Source: Agromyces agglutinans (GTDB taxonomy: Bacteria; Actinomycetota; Actinomycetes; Actinomycetales; Microbacteriaceae). From it: 64,000 nt of DNA. The notes beneath the pieces are model-generated. The model did not search any database, had not been told where the DNA came from, and saw only the letters and a program-made list of their open reading frames with translations. The position numbers and the translations under genes are program-made. Where the stretch lies: assembly GCF_009647605.1 (NCBI RefSeq), contig NZ_WJIF01000001.1:604549-668548 (forward strand), given 5' to 3'. Shown piece by piece: positions 45,197-55,671 of the stretch (positions within the stretch are counted from its first letter, which is position 1; every line of letters starts with the position of its first letter).

Positions 45197-45934
45197 TCAC
45201 CCCGCGTCGACCAGCCGAGCCTCGAGCTTCGCGAGCTCGTCGAGGCTGAGTCCCGATGCGAGGAGGAACTCGCGCGCCGACCCGTGCTCGCGCTCGACGA
45301 GGTCGATCGCCGAGGCGATCGCCTCGCGCGGGCTGCCGCCCATGAGCATGCGCAGCTCGGGGGTGTCGGGCGCCCCGTAGCGCTTCGCGAGCTGCACCAT
45401 CTCCTCGAGCCAGTCGCCGGCGAGGTTGCCCTCGGTGCGCTCGTAGTCCGCGATGACGAGTTCGCGGTCGACGCCGACGGCGAGCAGGGTCAGCGCGATG
45501 ACGACGCCCGTTCGGTCTTTGCCCGCGGTGCAGTGCACGACGACCGAGCGATCGTCGGCCGACGCGATCTCGCGCACGGCCTCGACGACGACGCTCGCGT
45601 GCTGCGTGACGATGCGCGCGTAGAGCGCTTCGAGGGTGATGCCGGCCGCGCCCTGCGAGGCGCCCGAGCCCTCGAAGACGGGCAGCCGCAGCACCTCGAC
45701 GTCGAGCCCCTCGAGGTCGTCGGGCATGATGCGCGCCTCGTTCTCGTCGCGCAGGTCGATGACGACCCCGACGCCGAGGTCGCGGAGCTCCGCCCTGCCG
45801 GCCTCGCCGAGCCGGTGCAGCCCGTCGGAGCGGTACAGCACGCCGTCGCGCACCCGGCCGATCGCGGTCGGCACGCCGCCGACGTCGCGGAAGTTGTACG
45901 TGCCGGGAACAGGGATGCGCGTCGAGGTCTCCAC
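45197..45934 (-). CDS. Tyrosine/lipid-type protein phosphatase (DSP-like)
   Basis: A 245-residue phosphatase of the Y_phosphatase3/LipA type. TYNFRDVGGVPTAIGRVRDG and LYRSDGLHRL are the N-terminal blocks, VVIDLRDENE follows, and VVHCTAGKDRTGVV is the P-loop C-x5-R, with catalytic Cys and Arg. It likely dephosphorylates phosphotyrosine or phosphoinositide substrates. The start is GTG at 45934. It follows smpB by 44 nt on the same strand. Confidence 0.92.
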   Translation of the reverse strand: METSTRIPVPGTYNFRDVGGVPTAIGRVRDGVLYRSDGLHRLGEAGRAELRDLGVGVVIDLRDENEARIMPDDLEGLDVEVLRLPVFEGSGASQGAAGITLEALYARIVTQHASVVVEAVREIASADDRSVVVHCTAGKDRTGVVIALTLLAVGVDRELVIADYERTEGNLAGDWLEEMVQLAKRYGAPDTPELRMLMGGSPREAIASAIDLVEREHGSAREFLLASGLSLDELAKLEARLVDAG

Positions 45935-45978
45935 CCCGGGAAGCCTACCCCGCACCACCGGCGACGGGCCCGCTCGCG

Positions 45979-46455
45979 CTAGTCGCCCAGGTTGCGCCGG
46001 CTCGCCATCGCGCGATCGGCCTCGCGCTTGTCCTGCTTCTCGCGCAGCGCCTGCCGCTTGTCGTACTCGCGCTTGCCCTTCGCGACCGCGAGCTCGATCT
46101 TCGCGCGGCCGTCGGAGAAGTAGATCGAGAGCGGGATCAGCGTGTACCCGCCCTGCGCCGTGCGGTGGCTGATCTTGATGATCTCGTGCTTGTGCAGCAG
46201 CAGCTTGCGCTTGCGCCTCGGCGCGTGGTTGTTCCACGTGCCCTCGGTGTACTCGGGGATGTGCACCGCGTCGAGCCAGATCTCGCCGCCGTCGATGAAC
46301 GCGTAGCCGTCGACGAGCGACGCGCGGCCCTCGCGCAGCGACTTCACCTCGGTGCCGGTGAGCACGACGCCCGCTTCGTAGGTGTCCTCGATGAGGTAGT
46401 CGTGGCGCGCCTTGCGGTTGGTCGCGACGACCTTCTGACCGCGTTCCCTGGGCAC
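45979..46455 (-). CDS. smpB: SsrA-binding protein
   Basis: A 158-residue Smp[54 protein letters not shown], and the basic tail [22 protein letters not shown], which inserts in the ribosomal mRNA channel. It partners tmRNA, encoded 1.7 kb away on the same strand. It lies downstream of ftsX. The start ATG is at 46455. Confidence 0.97.
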   Translation of the reverse strand: MPRERGQKVVATNRKARHDYLIEDTYEAGVVLTGTEVKSLREGRASLVDGYAFIDGGEIWLDAVHIPEYTEGTWNNHAPRRKRKLLLHKHEIIKISHRTAQGGYTLIPLSIYFSDGRAKIELAVAKGKREYDKRQALREKQDKREADRAMASRRNLGD

Positions 46456-46552
46456 GGCTCGCTCCTTCTGATCGGGTTCGGTTCGGTGACGGATGCCACG
46501 CGCCCGGCGCGCGGCAGCCGTTCAGTCTAGCCGACCCGCGAGGGGCGCCCGA

Positions 46553-47460
46553 CTACACCCGCAGGTAGCGCCGGATCGCGATCGCCGCCGACACCGCGGC
46601 GAGCAGGACGCCCACGAGGATCAGCAGGGGCACGACCAGCCAGGCGTCACCGAGGTCGACGAACGTGAACGACAGGCTCTCCACGAGGAAGCCCTGCACG
46701 AAGAACTGCACGATCGCGAGCACCGCGGCACCCGCGAGCACCGAGCCGATGAGCCCCGCGAACACGCCCTCGAGCACGAACGGCGTCTGGATGAACCGGT
46801 TCGACGCGCCGACGAGCCGCATGATGCCCAGCTCGCGCCGGCGCGAGAACGCCGAGAGCCGGATCGTGGTGGCGATGAGCAGCGCCGCGGCGACGAGCAT
46901 GATGGCCGCGATCGCAATCGCGGTGTAGCTGGCGGCGTTCAGCACGTCGAAGATCTGGTCGAGGTATCGGCGTTGGTCGACGACCTGCTCGACGCCGGGC
47001 GTCCCGGCGAGCGCCTCGGCGACGACATCCGACTCGGACGGATCGACGAGGTTCACCCAGAACGTCTCGTTCAGCACCTCGGGCGTGACGTAGTCGGCCG
47101 CAGGGGTGCCCTCGAACTGCTCCTGGAAGTTCTCGAACGCCTGCTGGTGGTCCTCGAACGTGACCTCGTCGATGTACGGCTTCAGCGTGTCGGAGTTCAG
47201 CTGCTCCTCGATCGCGGCCTTCTGCTCCTCGGTCGCCTCGCCGTCGAGGCATCCGGCCGCCGTGGAGACCGTCGTGCACAGGTACACGGCGACCTGCGCG
47301 CGGTCGTACCAGTAGCCCTTCATCTGGGCGATCTGCAGCTGCATGAGCGCCGCCGTGCCGACGAAGGTCAGCGAGATGAACGTGACGAGCACGACCGACA
47401 CGACCATCGAGGCATTGCGGCGAAGGCCCTGCGCGGCCTCCGCGAACACGAGACCGGCCC

Positions 47461-47464
<4 letters not shown>
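46553..47464 (-). CDS. ftsX: Cell division protein FtsX
   Basis: A 303-residue four-helix membrane protein: RRNASMVVSVVLVTFISLTFVG is the first helix, a large extracellular loop (about residues 50-165, with two Cys) follows, then three helices and SRRRELGIMRLVGASNRFIQTPF, the FtsX cytoplasmic signature. With FtsE it relays a signal to peptidoglycan hydrolases at the septum. The ATG overlaps the ftsE stop (ATGA). Confidence 0.96.
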
Positions 47465-48600
<1,136 letters not shown>

Positions 48601-48710
48601 CGGGTTCGAGCCTAGGCATCCGTTCGCGCGAGCGCAGCAGCGACTCGCGCGATCCCGAACTCGACGCCGACGTTCACGCCGCGTTCACGGCGGCGCGCCA
48701 TGCTGCCCCC

Positions 48711-49178
48711 ATGATCGCCGTGTCGCTGCCCGCCGCGTCCGCCGCACCGCCCTCCCGCCGCCCGCCCTCGGTCGTCGCCGGACTCGGATGGCTCCTGCTC
48801 GGCCTCGGCGGCGCGACGCTCGTGAACGCGGTGTTCGTCTGGTGGACCTACGGCGCAGCGGATGCTGTGACGCGCACCCTCATCGTCAGCGGGCCGAACG
48901 CGTCGGGTGCGCAGTGGATCTGGCTCGTCGCCCTGCTGACGGCGCTGCTCGCGCTCGTGAACGGAGGAGGCATCCGCGGCCGTCTCGTCGTGCCGCTCGT
49001 CGTGCTCCTCGCGGTGAACCCGATCACGGAGTTCGCCGCCCTGAACGAGGTGGCGGGCACCTGGGACGAACCGATCGGGTACGGCATCGGCCAGGCGTGC
49101 GCGATGATCATCGCCGGAGCGCTGACCGTGGCGGCGCCGCGTCCGTCTAGTCGTCGTCTTTCCGCTTGCGCCACTTGA
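48711..49178 (+). CDS. Hypothetical membrane protein
   Basis: A 155-residue protein with about four membrane helices ([73 protein letters not shown]). No family is recognised. It points against its neighbours and its last 32 nt overlap the convergent prfB end. Its position between prfB and ftsE, usually adjacent, suggests an insertion. Confidence 0.65.
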   Translation: MIAVSLPAASAAPPSRRPPSVVAGLGWLLLGLGGATLVNAVFVWWTYGAADAVTRTLIVSGPNASGAQWIWLVALLTALLALVNGGGIRGRLVVPLVVLLAVNPITEFAALNEVAGTWDEPIGYGIGQACAMIIAGALTVAAPRPSSRRLSACAT

Positions 49179-50256
49179 TGCCGGCCGCGATGAGGCCGTC
49201 GAGGTCGCCGTCGAAGACGGATGCGGGGTTGCCGACCTCGTAGCCGGTGCGCAGATCTTTGACGAGCTGCTGCCCGTAGAGGAAGTACGAGCGCATCTGG
49301 TCGCCCCAGCTCGCGGTGATGGTGCCCGCGAGTTCCTTCTTCTTCGCGGCCTCCTCCTCGCGCTTGAGTAGCAGCAGTCGCGTCTGCAGGACGCGCATGG
49401 CGGCCGCGCGGTTCTGGATCTGCGACTTCTCGTTCTGCATCGAGACGACGAGGCCGGTCGGGAGGTGGGTGATGCGCACGGCCGAGTCGGTCGTGTTGAC
49501 CGACTGCCCGCCGGGGCCCGACGAGCGGAAGACATCGACGCGGATGTCGCCCTCGGGGATCTCGACCTCCACCGCCTCCTCCATGATCGGGATGACCTCG
49601 ACCGCGGCGAAGCTCGTCTGTCGCTTGTCGGCCGAGCCGAACGGGCTGATGCGCGCGAGACGGTGGGTGCCGGCCTCGACCGAGAGGGTGCCGTACGCGT
49701 AGGGCACGTCGACCTCGAAGGTCGCCGACTTGATGCCGGCGCCCTCGGCGTAGGAGGTGTCCATGACCTTGACGGGGTACTTGTGCCGCTCGGCCCAGCG
49801 CAGGTACATGCGCATGAGCATCTCGGCGAAGTCGGTCGCGTCGTCGCCGCCGGCGCCCGAGCGGATCGTGACGACCGCACCGCGCGGGTCGTACTCGCCG
49901 TCGAGCAGGGTCTGCACCTCGAGCTGGCCGACGACGCCCTCGAGCGCGGCCAGCTCCTGGCGGGCCTCCTCTTCGGCGTCGGCGTCGTCCATCTCGGCGG
50001 CGAGCTCGACGAGCACGTCGAGGTCGTCGATGCGCTGCTCGACCTCGGAGACGCGCTTGAGCTCGGCCTGGCGGTGACTGAGCGCGCTGGTGACCTTCTG
50101 CGCGGCGGCCGGGTCGTCCCACAGGTCGGGGGCGCCCGCCTCTTCGGAGAGCCGGGCGATATCGGCCTCGAGGGCGTCGACGTCGACGACGGCACGGATG
50201 TCGCGGAAGGTGGAGCGCAGGGCCTGGAGCGCCTGCGTGAAGTCTTGATCCAACAT
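49147..50256 (-). CDS. prfB: Peptide chain release factor 2
   Basis: A 369-residue RF2. The GGQ peptidyl-hydrolysis motif is in [18 protein letters not shown], and the stop-codon-reading SPF tripeptide in [12 protein letters not shown]. The gene is a single frame from ATG 50256 with no in-frame UGA or frameshift site near codon 25, unlike E. coli prfB. It terminates translation at UGA and UAA and begins the prfB-ftsEX-smpB group. Confidence 0.97.
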   Translation of the reverse strand: MLDQDFTQALQALRSTFRDIRAVVDVDALEADIARLSEEAGAPDLWDDPAAAQKVTSALSHRQAELKRVSEVEQRIDDLDVLVELAAEMDDADAEEEARQELAALEGVVGQLEVQTLLDGEYDPRGAVVTIRSGAGGDDATDFAEMLMRMYLRWAERHKYPVKVMDTSYAEGAGIKSATFEVDVPYAYGTLSVEAGTHRLARISPFGSADKRQTSFAAVEVIPIMEEAVEVEIPEGDIRVDVFRSSGPGGQSVNTTDSAVRITHLPTGLVVSMQNEKSQIQNRAAAMRVLQTRLLLLKREEEAAKKKELAGTITASWGDQMRSYFLYGQQLVKDLRTGYEVGNPASVFDGDLDGLIAAGIKWRKRKDDD

Positions 50257-50296
50257 GTCCCGACCAGCCTAGTCGTGCGGTGTAGCGTCGAACGCG

Positions 50297-51604
50297 ATGA
50301 GCACCACCGAGCAGTCCCCGTTCTCGTGGCGCTCGATCATCCTCCCGGTCTACCTGCCGACCCTCGTCTTCTCGCTCGGCGAGGGCGCGATGGTGCCCGT
50401 CATCCCTCTGGTCGCGACCGAGCGCGGGGCATCCCTCGCGGTCGCCGGCCTCGTCGCGGCGATGCTCATGGTCGGCGAGCTCATGGGCGACCTCCCGGCC
50501 GGATGGCTCGTCGCACGCATCGGCGAGCGGCCCGCGATGATCGGCGCCGCGATGCTCGCGGTCATCGGCGTGCTGTTCGCGCTCGGCGTGCCCGAGGTGT
50601 GGGCGCTCGGCGTCGGTGTGTTCCTGCTCGGCCTCGCGACGGCCGTGTTCGGGTTGGCCAGGCATGCCTTCCTCACGAGTTACGTGCCCGTGCGCACCCG
50701 CGCGCGGGCGCTGTCGACCCTCGGCGGCGTCTTCCGCGCGGGCTGGGCCGTCGGACCGTTCGTTGCGGCGGCGACCATCGCGTGGACGGGCTCGAGCGAG
50801 CTCGTGTTCTGGATCCTCGTCGTCGCGTGCTTCGCCGTCGTCGGCGTGCTGCTGTTGCTGCCCGACCCCGAGCGGGTGTTCGGCGCGGCGCGGCTCGCGC
50901 GCGAGGCATCCGCCGCTCCCCCGCCCATCGATCCGGCGACGGATGCCTCCGCCGCCCGGCGCGACCCCGACACCCCCGCGCCGCCCGCGGCCGGGCCCTC
51001 GGCGAGCGTCTTCCGGGCGATCCGCGAGCACCGCGGCGTGCTGGCGCGCATCGGCACCGGCGTGGGCCTGCTTGCCGCGCTGCGCGCGAGCCGCACCGTG
51101 ATGCTGCCGCTGTGGTCGGTGTCGATCGGCATGCCGGCCGAGCAGGCGGCTATCGTCATCGGGGTCTCGGGCGCGATCGATTTCGCCCTGTTCTACGCGA
51201 GCGGCCAGATCATGGACCGGTTCGGGCGCCTCTGGAGCGCCATCCCGGGCATGCTCGGCATGTCGGTCGCCCACATCGCCCTCGCGTTCACGCACGACCT
51301 GCCCGAGGCGGCGCTGTGGTTCGCGGTGCTCGCGGTCGTGCTCGGGCTCGCGAACGGCGTGACGAGCGGCATCATCATGACGCTCGGCGCCGACCTCGCG
51401 CCGAAGGCGAACCCGGCGCCGTTCCTCGGCGCGTTCCGGACGATCGGCGACACCGGCGGCGCGGGCGCACCGCTCGCGATCGCGGCGGTGACCTCGGTCG
51501 TCTCGATCATGGCCGCGAACGTGGTCGTCGGCGTGCTCGGCCTCGTCGGCGCCGCGATGCTGTGGCGCTGGGTGCCGAGGTACGTGCCGCACCGGCGGCG
51601 GTGA
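50297..51604 (+). CDS. MFS transporter
   Basis: A 435-residue, 12-helix MFS protein: [25 protein letters not shown] in helix 1, the loop [18 protein letters not shown], and a 45-residue Pro/Ala-rich central loop before the second half ([19 protein letters not shown]). The substrate is unknown, probably a drug or metabolite. It starts 40 bp from divergent prfB. Confidence 0.9.
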   Translation: MSTTEQSPFSWRSIILPVYLPTLVFSLGEGAMVPVIPLVATERGASLAVAGLVAAMLMVGELMGDLPAGWLVARIGERPAMIGAAMLAVIGVLFALGVPEVWALGVGVFLLGLATAVFGLARHAFLTSYVPVRTRARALSTLGGVFRAGWAVGPFVAAATIAWTGSSELVFWILVVACFAVVGVLLLLPDPERVFGAARLAREASAAPPPIDPATDASAARRDPDTPAPPAAGPSASVFRAIREHRGVLARIGTGVGLLAALRASRTVMLPLWSVSIGMPAEQAAIVIGVSGAIDFALFYASGQIMDRFGRLWSAIPGMLGMSVAHIALAFTHDLPEAALWFAVLAVVLGLANGVTSGIIMTLGADLAPKANPAPFLGAFRTIGDTGGAGAPLAIAAVTSVVSIMAANVVVGVLGLVGAAMLWRWVPRYVPHRRR

Positions 51605-51607
51605 CGG

Positions 51608-52213
51608 CTACTCGCCCGAAGGGCGCGCCGGCTGGTCGGTGACGGCGACGACCTCGAGGCCGGCGAGCGCGTCGTGCACGCCGGCCTTGGTCTTGCCGCA
51701 CGCGTCGCGCGGGTAATGCACCGGGATCAGCGAGCCATCGGATGCCTCGAGCCAGAGGGGCGGCACGAGTTCCATGTCGGCGGTGCAGGCGATGTCGGCG
51801 GGCACCGCGTCGTCGGGTTCGGCGAGCGCGGCGAGCAGGGGGGCGAGGTCGCCTTCGAAGCGTTCGACCTGGATCACGGGACCGCCCTCGGTGGCGTCGT
51901 CCTCGGTGGACGGGCCGGACTCGAAGCTGCACCGCAGCGCCGCGACCGGCTCGAACCCCTCTGGGACTCGACCCGGCTCTGGGATCGACGGGTCGGGCGT
52001 CTCGGACTCCTCAGGCAGCATCCACGTTCCCTCGGTGCGGCAGTCGATCGCCGTGGTGGGCACCGCGTCGGGCCCGTCGGGCGCGGGCGAGGCCGGGAAC
52101 AGGCTCGCACACCCCGCGAGGGCGATGGCGGCGAGCACGCCGAGCGCCGACGTGCGCGCCGCGTGCGCCGCGCCTGCCCTGCGCTTCGAGGGAATCCTGC
52201 GCCTGCTCGCCAT
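51608..52213 (-). CDS. Hypothetical lipoprotein
   Basis: A 201-residue secreted protein with the signal SALGVLAAIALAGC and lipobox LAGC, then an acidic, Pro-rich mature part with several Cys (DCRTEGTW, ALRCSF, DIACTADME, RDACGKT). No family is recognised. The four Cys of the mature part may form disulfides. It is convergent with the MFS gene (3-nt gap). Confidence 0.72.
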   Translation of the reverse strand: MASRRRIPSKRRAGAAHAARTSALGVLAAIALAGCASLFPASPAPDGPDAVPTTAIDCRTEGTWMLPEESETPDPSIPEPGRVPEGFEPVAALRCSFESGPSTEDDATEGGPVIQVERFEGDLAPLLAALAEPDDAVPADIACTADMELVPPLWLEASDGSLIPVHYPRDACGKTKAGVHDALAGLEVVAVTDQPARPSGE

Positions 52214-52317
52214 GGCGGCTCCGTTCCACCCCGGGTCCCCTGGCGAGACCCCTCTTCAGCTGCAACGTACACGGAACCGGGAACGTTGGGCAGCGCCGCG
52301 TTCGGGGGCCGCGCGGC

Positions 52318-52461
52318 TCACTCGTAGGTCGCCAGCGGCGAGGGGTACGGCGATCGCACCTTCAGGCAGCGGGCGCACTCGTGGTACGCCTCGGTCTCGG
52401 GTTCGTGGCGCAGCACCCACTTGTGCATGCCGAAGCGGCAGCGCAGTGGTCGAGCAGCCAT
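52318..52461 (-). CDS. Small zinc-ribbon-like protein
   Basis: A 47-residue protein. LRCRFGMHKWVLRH and YHECARCLKVR supply Cys, His and a C-x2-C, as in small zinc-binding proteins. GGGAGGAG lies 5 nt before the ATG at 52461, a strong ribosome site that favours this start over an upstream extension to 52545. The function is unknown. Confidence 0.65.
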   Translation of the reverse strand: MAARPLRCRFGMHKWVLRHEPETEAYHECARCLKVRSPYPSPLATYE

Positions 52462-52560
52462 GGCGACTCCTCCCATCGGGCCGGGTCGGCGCCAAACTAC
52501 CCCGCCGCGCGCCGCACGGATACCGCCGAGTGCCGAACGGCCCACCGCCGCGCGCCGCGC

Positions 52561-52965
52561 TCAGTGCGTGTTGACCTTCTCGATGCGCATGACGAGCACG
52601 ACGCGGTCGACCTTGTCGGCGGGCGCCTCCTGGTCGGCGTTGCCGTAGCGCTTGCCGAGGCGCACGTAGAACTCGCCCTCGGGGTCGGGGATGACCTCGG
52701 TCAGGGTGCCGCGCACCTCGACGTAGTGGAACGGGCTCTCGGGGTCGAGCACCGCCAGGGTCATCGCCGGGTTCTGCTGGAGATTCCGGTACTTGCCGCG
52801 GTACGTCGTGTGCGTGAAGCGCAGCTGGTCGCCGAATCGCTCGAACCACATGGGGTTGATCTGCAGTTCGCCGTTCGGGCGGAACGTGCCGAGCATGCCG
52901 TAGTTCGGCGGGTCGAGGAGGCGGGTCGCGTCGTGGGTGAGGGTCACGGTGCTCGTGTCGGTCAT
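52561..52965 (-). CDS. PPOX-class F420-dependent oxidoreductase-like protein
   Basis: A 134-residue split-barrel protein: GMLGTFRPNGELQINPMWFE, LRFTHTTYRGKYRNLQQNP, and FHYVEVRGTLTEVIPDPEGEFYVRLGKRYG follow the pattern of actinobacterial PPOX-class F420 or flavin enzymes. It would reduce an unknown substrate with F420H2 or FMN. The ATG at 52965 matches the family N-terminus; the longer frame to 53046 adds a Pro-rich stretch only. Confidence 0.85.
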   Translation of the reverse strand: MTDTSTVTLTHDATRLLDPPNYGMLGTFRPNGELQINPMWFERFGDQLRFTHTTYRGKYRNLQQNPAMTLAVLDPESPFHYVEVRGTLTEVIPDPEGEFYVRLGKRYGNADQEAPADKVDRVVLVMRIEKVNTH

Positions 52966-53059
52966 CACTCCAGTCAAGCGGATGTCCCGGGCGAATGCAG
53001 GTCGGCCCGGCGGCGGGTCGACCGGGGTGGGCGTGCAGCCCGGCACCTCGGCCGGACGC

Positions 53060-53530
53060 TCAGTGGAACACCGATCGTGCCGTCGAGGTCACCTCGATCG
53101 GCACCGCGATGGGCAGGAGGTCGTTCGCGATCGGCACCCGCCAGGTCGCTCGTAACGTGACGGTCGCGCTCCGGCCGTCACCGCTCGCGGCTGCGACCAG
53201 CTCGACGCCCTCGAGGCCCGTCTCGGCGTCGGCCAGGTACTCGGCGACCGACTGCCGCACGGCCTCGTCGTCGAGCTCGAACGCGACCGCGTCGCCGTCG
53301 ACGCGGATCGAGTCGAGCGACCACGCCTCGGAGCCGGCGAGCGCGGCGCCGTCGGCGAGGGTGAACAGGCGCTTGCGATCGAGGTAGAGCGAGGTCGACG
53401 CGGTGACGACGATGATGAGCACGATCGCGAGGACGCTGAGGAAGACGACGAGCGGGAGCGTCGAGCCCGTGTCGACGTTGAGTCGATGCCGCACGCGGCG
53501 AGCGCCCTCGCGAACCCATCCGCTGATCAC
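53060..53530 (-). CDS. TadG-like pilus assembly protein
   Basis: A 156-residue protein with one N-terminal helix (LPLVVFLSVLAIVLIIVVTAST) and the TadG/putative Flp-pilus segment YLDRKRLFTLADGAALAGSEAW. It is the last gene of the tad operon. The GTG at 53530 overlaps the upstream stop (GTGA). It would be anchored in the membrane as part of the pilus machine. Confidence 0.85.
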   Translation of the reverse strand: MISGWVREGARRVRHRLNVDTGSTLPLVVFLSVLAIVLIIVVTASTSLYLDRKRLFTLADGAALAGSEAWSLDSIRVDGDAVAFELDDEAVRQSVAEYLADAETGLEGVELVAAASGDGRSATVTLRATWRVPIANDLLPIAVPIEVTSTARSVFH

Positions 53531-54072
53531 GGGCCGACCCCCGCGAACCGCGATACGGTCTGGGTCGCCGTGCCCGAGACCTGCACACTGCCGAACCGGT
53601 CGAGGCCGAGGAAGCTCGGGAACAGGGGCAGCACCACCGTCGCATCGACTTCGACCCGAACTCGCGCGCCCGGTTCGGAGCATCCACCGGCGGGTTCACA
53701 GGTCAGTTCGACCGACGTCGCCTCCGGCGCGATCCCGTAGTCGGCGAGCGAGATCCGCACCGAGCGCTCCACGGCCGAGCGCACGTCTCGAGCGTCTTCG
53801 CTCAGCACCGCCACTCGCGCGGCATGGCGCGCGGCTCCCTCGACGGCGAGCGCGCCGCCCTGAATGGCCGCGATCGCCATCACGAGGTAGACGAGGGGCA
53901 CGAGGAGCAGGATGCCGACGGTCAGGAACTCGAGCGAAGCCGAACCCCGTTCATCGCCGCCGCCCGCGCCGAGCCGGTCGACGCTGATCCGGTCGACGCT
54001 GATCCGGTCGACGCTGATCCGGACGACGCGGAGCCGGTCGACACGATCAGTCCAGCGTCTCGACGGCGGCAT
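53527..54072 (-). CDS. TadE-like pseudopilin with in-frame N-terminal repeats
   Basis: A 181-residue TadE-family protein: DERGSASLEFLTVGILLLVPLVYLV has the Gly-x-x-x-x-Glu-Phe processing region and hydrophobic stalk. The about 40 residues before it are basic and carry the repeat RISVDRISVDRISVDR. Four Cys-containing stretches follow. The ATG at 54072 overlaps the previous gene by 26 nt. It would be processed and assembled with the pilus. Confidence 0.85.
   Translation of the reverse strand: MPPSRRWTDRVDRLRVVRISVDRISVDRISVDRLGAGGGDERGSASLEFLTVGILLLVPLVYLVMAIAAIQGGALAVEGAARHAARVAVLSEDARDVRSAVERSVRISLADYGIAPEATSVELTCEPAGGCSEPGARVRVEVDATVVLPLFPSFLGLDRFGSVQVSGTATQTVSRFAGVGP
53974..54048. repeat. 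15-bp tandem repeats in the second tadE-like gene
   Basis: CCGGTCGACGCTGAT occurs exactly at 53974-53988, 53989-54003 and 54004-54018, followed by two diverged units to 54048. In frame it encodes the repeat ISVDR ahead of the pilin-like processing site. Confidence 0.93.
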
Positions 54073-54487
54073 GGCCCGTCACCTCCAGCGCCTGTTCCGG
54101 TCCGAGCAGGCCGAGCACCGGCAGCGTCGCACGCACGGTCATCGCCACGACCGGCACGTCGCCGACCGAGGTCCTCGTCGCCGAGACATCCTGCGCGAAC
54201 GACGACGCGAGCGCCGCGTCGATGAGGTCGCGGGTCCGCTGCACGCCGTCGGCCTCGCTCGCGCCGGCGAGCGAGGCGTACCTGGCCCCCTCGGCGGCGG
54301 CGTCGAGCAGCGTGTTCCGCACGTGCAGGGCGAGCGCCAATTGCAGCACGGCCAGCAGCAGCGCCATCAGCAGTACGACCACGAGCGAGAACTCGGCGAC
54401 GGCGGAGCCGCGCTCGTCAGCGAGTCGGGCGAAGCGGGCGAGTCGGGCGAAGCGGGCGAAGCGGGCGAAGCGGACGAAACCGCTCAG
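54047..54487 (-). CDS. TadE-like pseudopilin lacking an ATG/GTG/TTG start
   Basis: A 146-residue TadE protein if begun at a CTG (54487) that overlaps the upstream stop as CTGA, the same geometry as the ATGA/GTGA couplings around it. DERGSAVAEFSLVVVLLMALLLAVLQ has the processing region and stalk. Before it is a repeat of FAR/LAR residues encoded by 9-bp units. No ATG, GTG or TTG exists in frame between the upstream stop and the stalk; the frame itself is open to 54736. The start may be CTG, or the repeat expansion may have removed the original one. Confidence 0.75.
   Translation of the reverse strand: MSGFVRFARFARFARLARFARLADERGSAVAEFSLVVVLLMALLLAVLQLALALHVRNTLLDAAAEGARYASLAGASEADGVQRTRDLIDAALASSFAQDVSATRTSVGDVPVVAMTVRATLPVLGLLGPEQALEVTGHAAVETLD
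54421..54475. repeat. 9-bp tandem repeats at the start of the first tadE-like gene
   Basis: Six units of the type CGGGCGAAG or CGGGCGAGT run head to tail, encoding alternating FAR and LAR triplets immediately before DERGSA. Confidence 0.85.
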
Positions 54488-54684
54488 AAGTCGATGACGC
54501 GATTCATCGCGCTCTCGAACACGCCCGCGAGCGCGTCGCCGGCGAGGCCCCAGATCAGGATGACGAGGCCCGCCGTCATGAGCGTGATCAGCACCCAACC
54601 GGGTACGTCGCCGCGTTCGTCGCGCAGACGATCGCGGAGGACGGGCCGGCCGAGCAGGTGCGTCAGGAGGTTCGGTCGTGACAT
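54484..54684 (-). CDS. DUF4244 pilin-like protein
   Basis: A 66-residue protein: DERGDVPGWVLITLMTAGLVILIWGLAGDAL is the DUF4244 core, a Flp-pilin-like prepeptide followed by a single hydrophobic helix; FESAMNRVIDF ends it. It is probably the major pilus subunit. The ATG at 54684 is used. It lies between tadC and the first tadE-like gene. Confidence 0.87.
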   Translation of the reverse strand: MSRPNLLTHLLGRPVLRDRLRDERGDVPGWVLITLMTAGLVILIWGLAGDALAGVFESAMNRVIDF

Positions 54685-54735
54685 GTGGATTCCCTTCGAT
54701 AGGTCGGAGTACCGGTCGAAATCGCAGTCGGGGCA

Positions 54736-55671
54736 TCAGAAACCCGTCTGCAGCACGAGGTAGCCGGGGAAGAGCGCGAACGCGACCGTCACCGGCAGGA
54801 TCAGGAAGATGAGGGGCACGAGCATCGCGATCTCCTTGCGACCGGCGAGCTCGATGATCGTGCGCTTGGCCTCTTCACGCGCATCGCCGGCCTGCGCGCC
54901 GAGCACGGACGCCAGGGGCGCGCCGCGTTCGAGCGCGCCGAGCACCTGGTCGAGTGCGCGCGACAGGGCGGGATGGGCGAGTCCGTCGCGGAGTTCGGCC
55001 AGCGCCGACGAGAGCGGCACGCCCGTGCCCACCGCGGCGGCCACCCGCGCGAACTCGCCCGGCAGTTCGCCCGAGCCGCGCCCGAGCCGCCGGATCGCAT
55101 CGAGGATGCCCTCACCCGCGGTCAGGCTGAGTGTCAGCATCTCGAGCACGGTCGGCAGCTCCGCCGAGATCCGCGCGAGGCGACGGCGCGCCGCGCGCTG
55201 CAGCATCCAGTCGCAGGCCAGCGCACCGAGCGCGGCGGCGAGCACCGGCGCACTCAGCCGCACGATCATCGGCATCGTCTGGAACGACGGCGAGAGCCAG
55301 GCGAGCACGGATGCCACCGCGAACGCGGCGGCGGCCCAGGCGAGCTGCTCGCCGCGCCAGCGCTCGACGGTCTTCGGCGAGCCGGCCTGCCGCAGGCGGC
55401 GGGCGATCACCTCGTTGCCTCCGAGCACCTGCCATGCGAGGTCGCGCGCGCGGCGCGCGGACGGCAGCACGAGGAGGCCGAGCACCGGCGACGGGTCGGA
55501 GGCCTTGCGTTCGAGCGACTCGCGTGCCTGCTCCGAGATGTCGGCGATGTAGGGGGCGACCCGCTCCATGAGGCGCGGGCGGCCGATGCGCGGCGTGGCC
55601 GCAACCACGAGCCAGAGGCCGAGGCCGAGCATGGCACCCGCGACGACCGCGAGCGCTGCGAGGTCGCTCAC
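54736..55671 (-). CDS. tadC: TadC-like type II secretion F-domain protein
   Basis: A 311-residue membrane protein with the T2SSF domain: ISAELPTVLEMLTLSLTAGEGILDAIRR and GALERGAPLASVLGAQAGDAREEAKR are its signatures, flanked by hydrophobic helices and ending KEIAMLVPLIFLILPVTVAFALFPG. It forms part of the inner-membrane platform of the Tad pilus. The GTG at 55671 overlaps the upstream stop (GTGA). Confidence 0.9.
   Translation of the reverse strand: MSDLAALAVVAGAMLGLGLWLVVAATPRIGRPRLMERVAPYIADISEQARESLERKASDPSPVLGLLVLPSARRARDLAWQVLGGNEVIARRLRQAGSPKTVERWRGEQLAWAAAAFAVASVLAWLSPSFQTMPMIVRLSAPVLAAALGALACDWMLQRAARRRLARISAELPTVLEMLTLSLTAGEGILDAIRRLGRGSGELPGEFARVAAAVGTGVPLSSALAELRDGLAHPALSRALDQVLGALERGAPLASVLGAQAGDAREEAKRTIIELAGRKEIAMLVPLIFLILPVTVAFALFPGYLVLQTGF

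Noticed and set aside
50150..50256. Programmed +1 frameshift in prfB
   Set aside because: The frame is continuous from ATG with no early in-frame TGA and no CTTTGA-type slip site.
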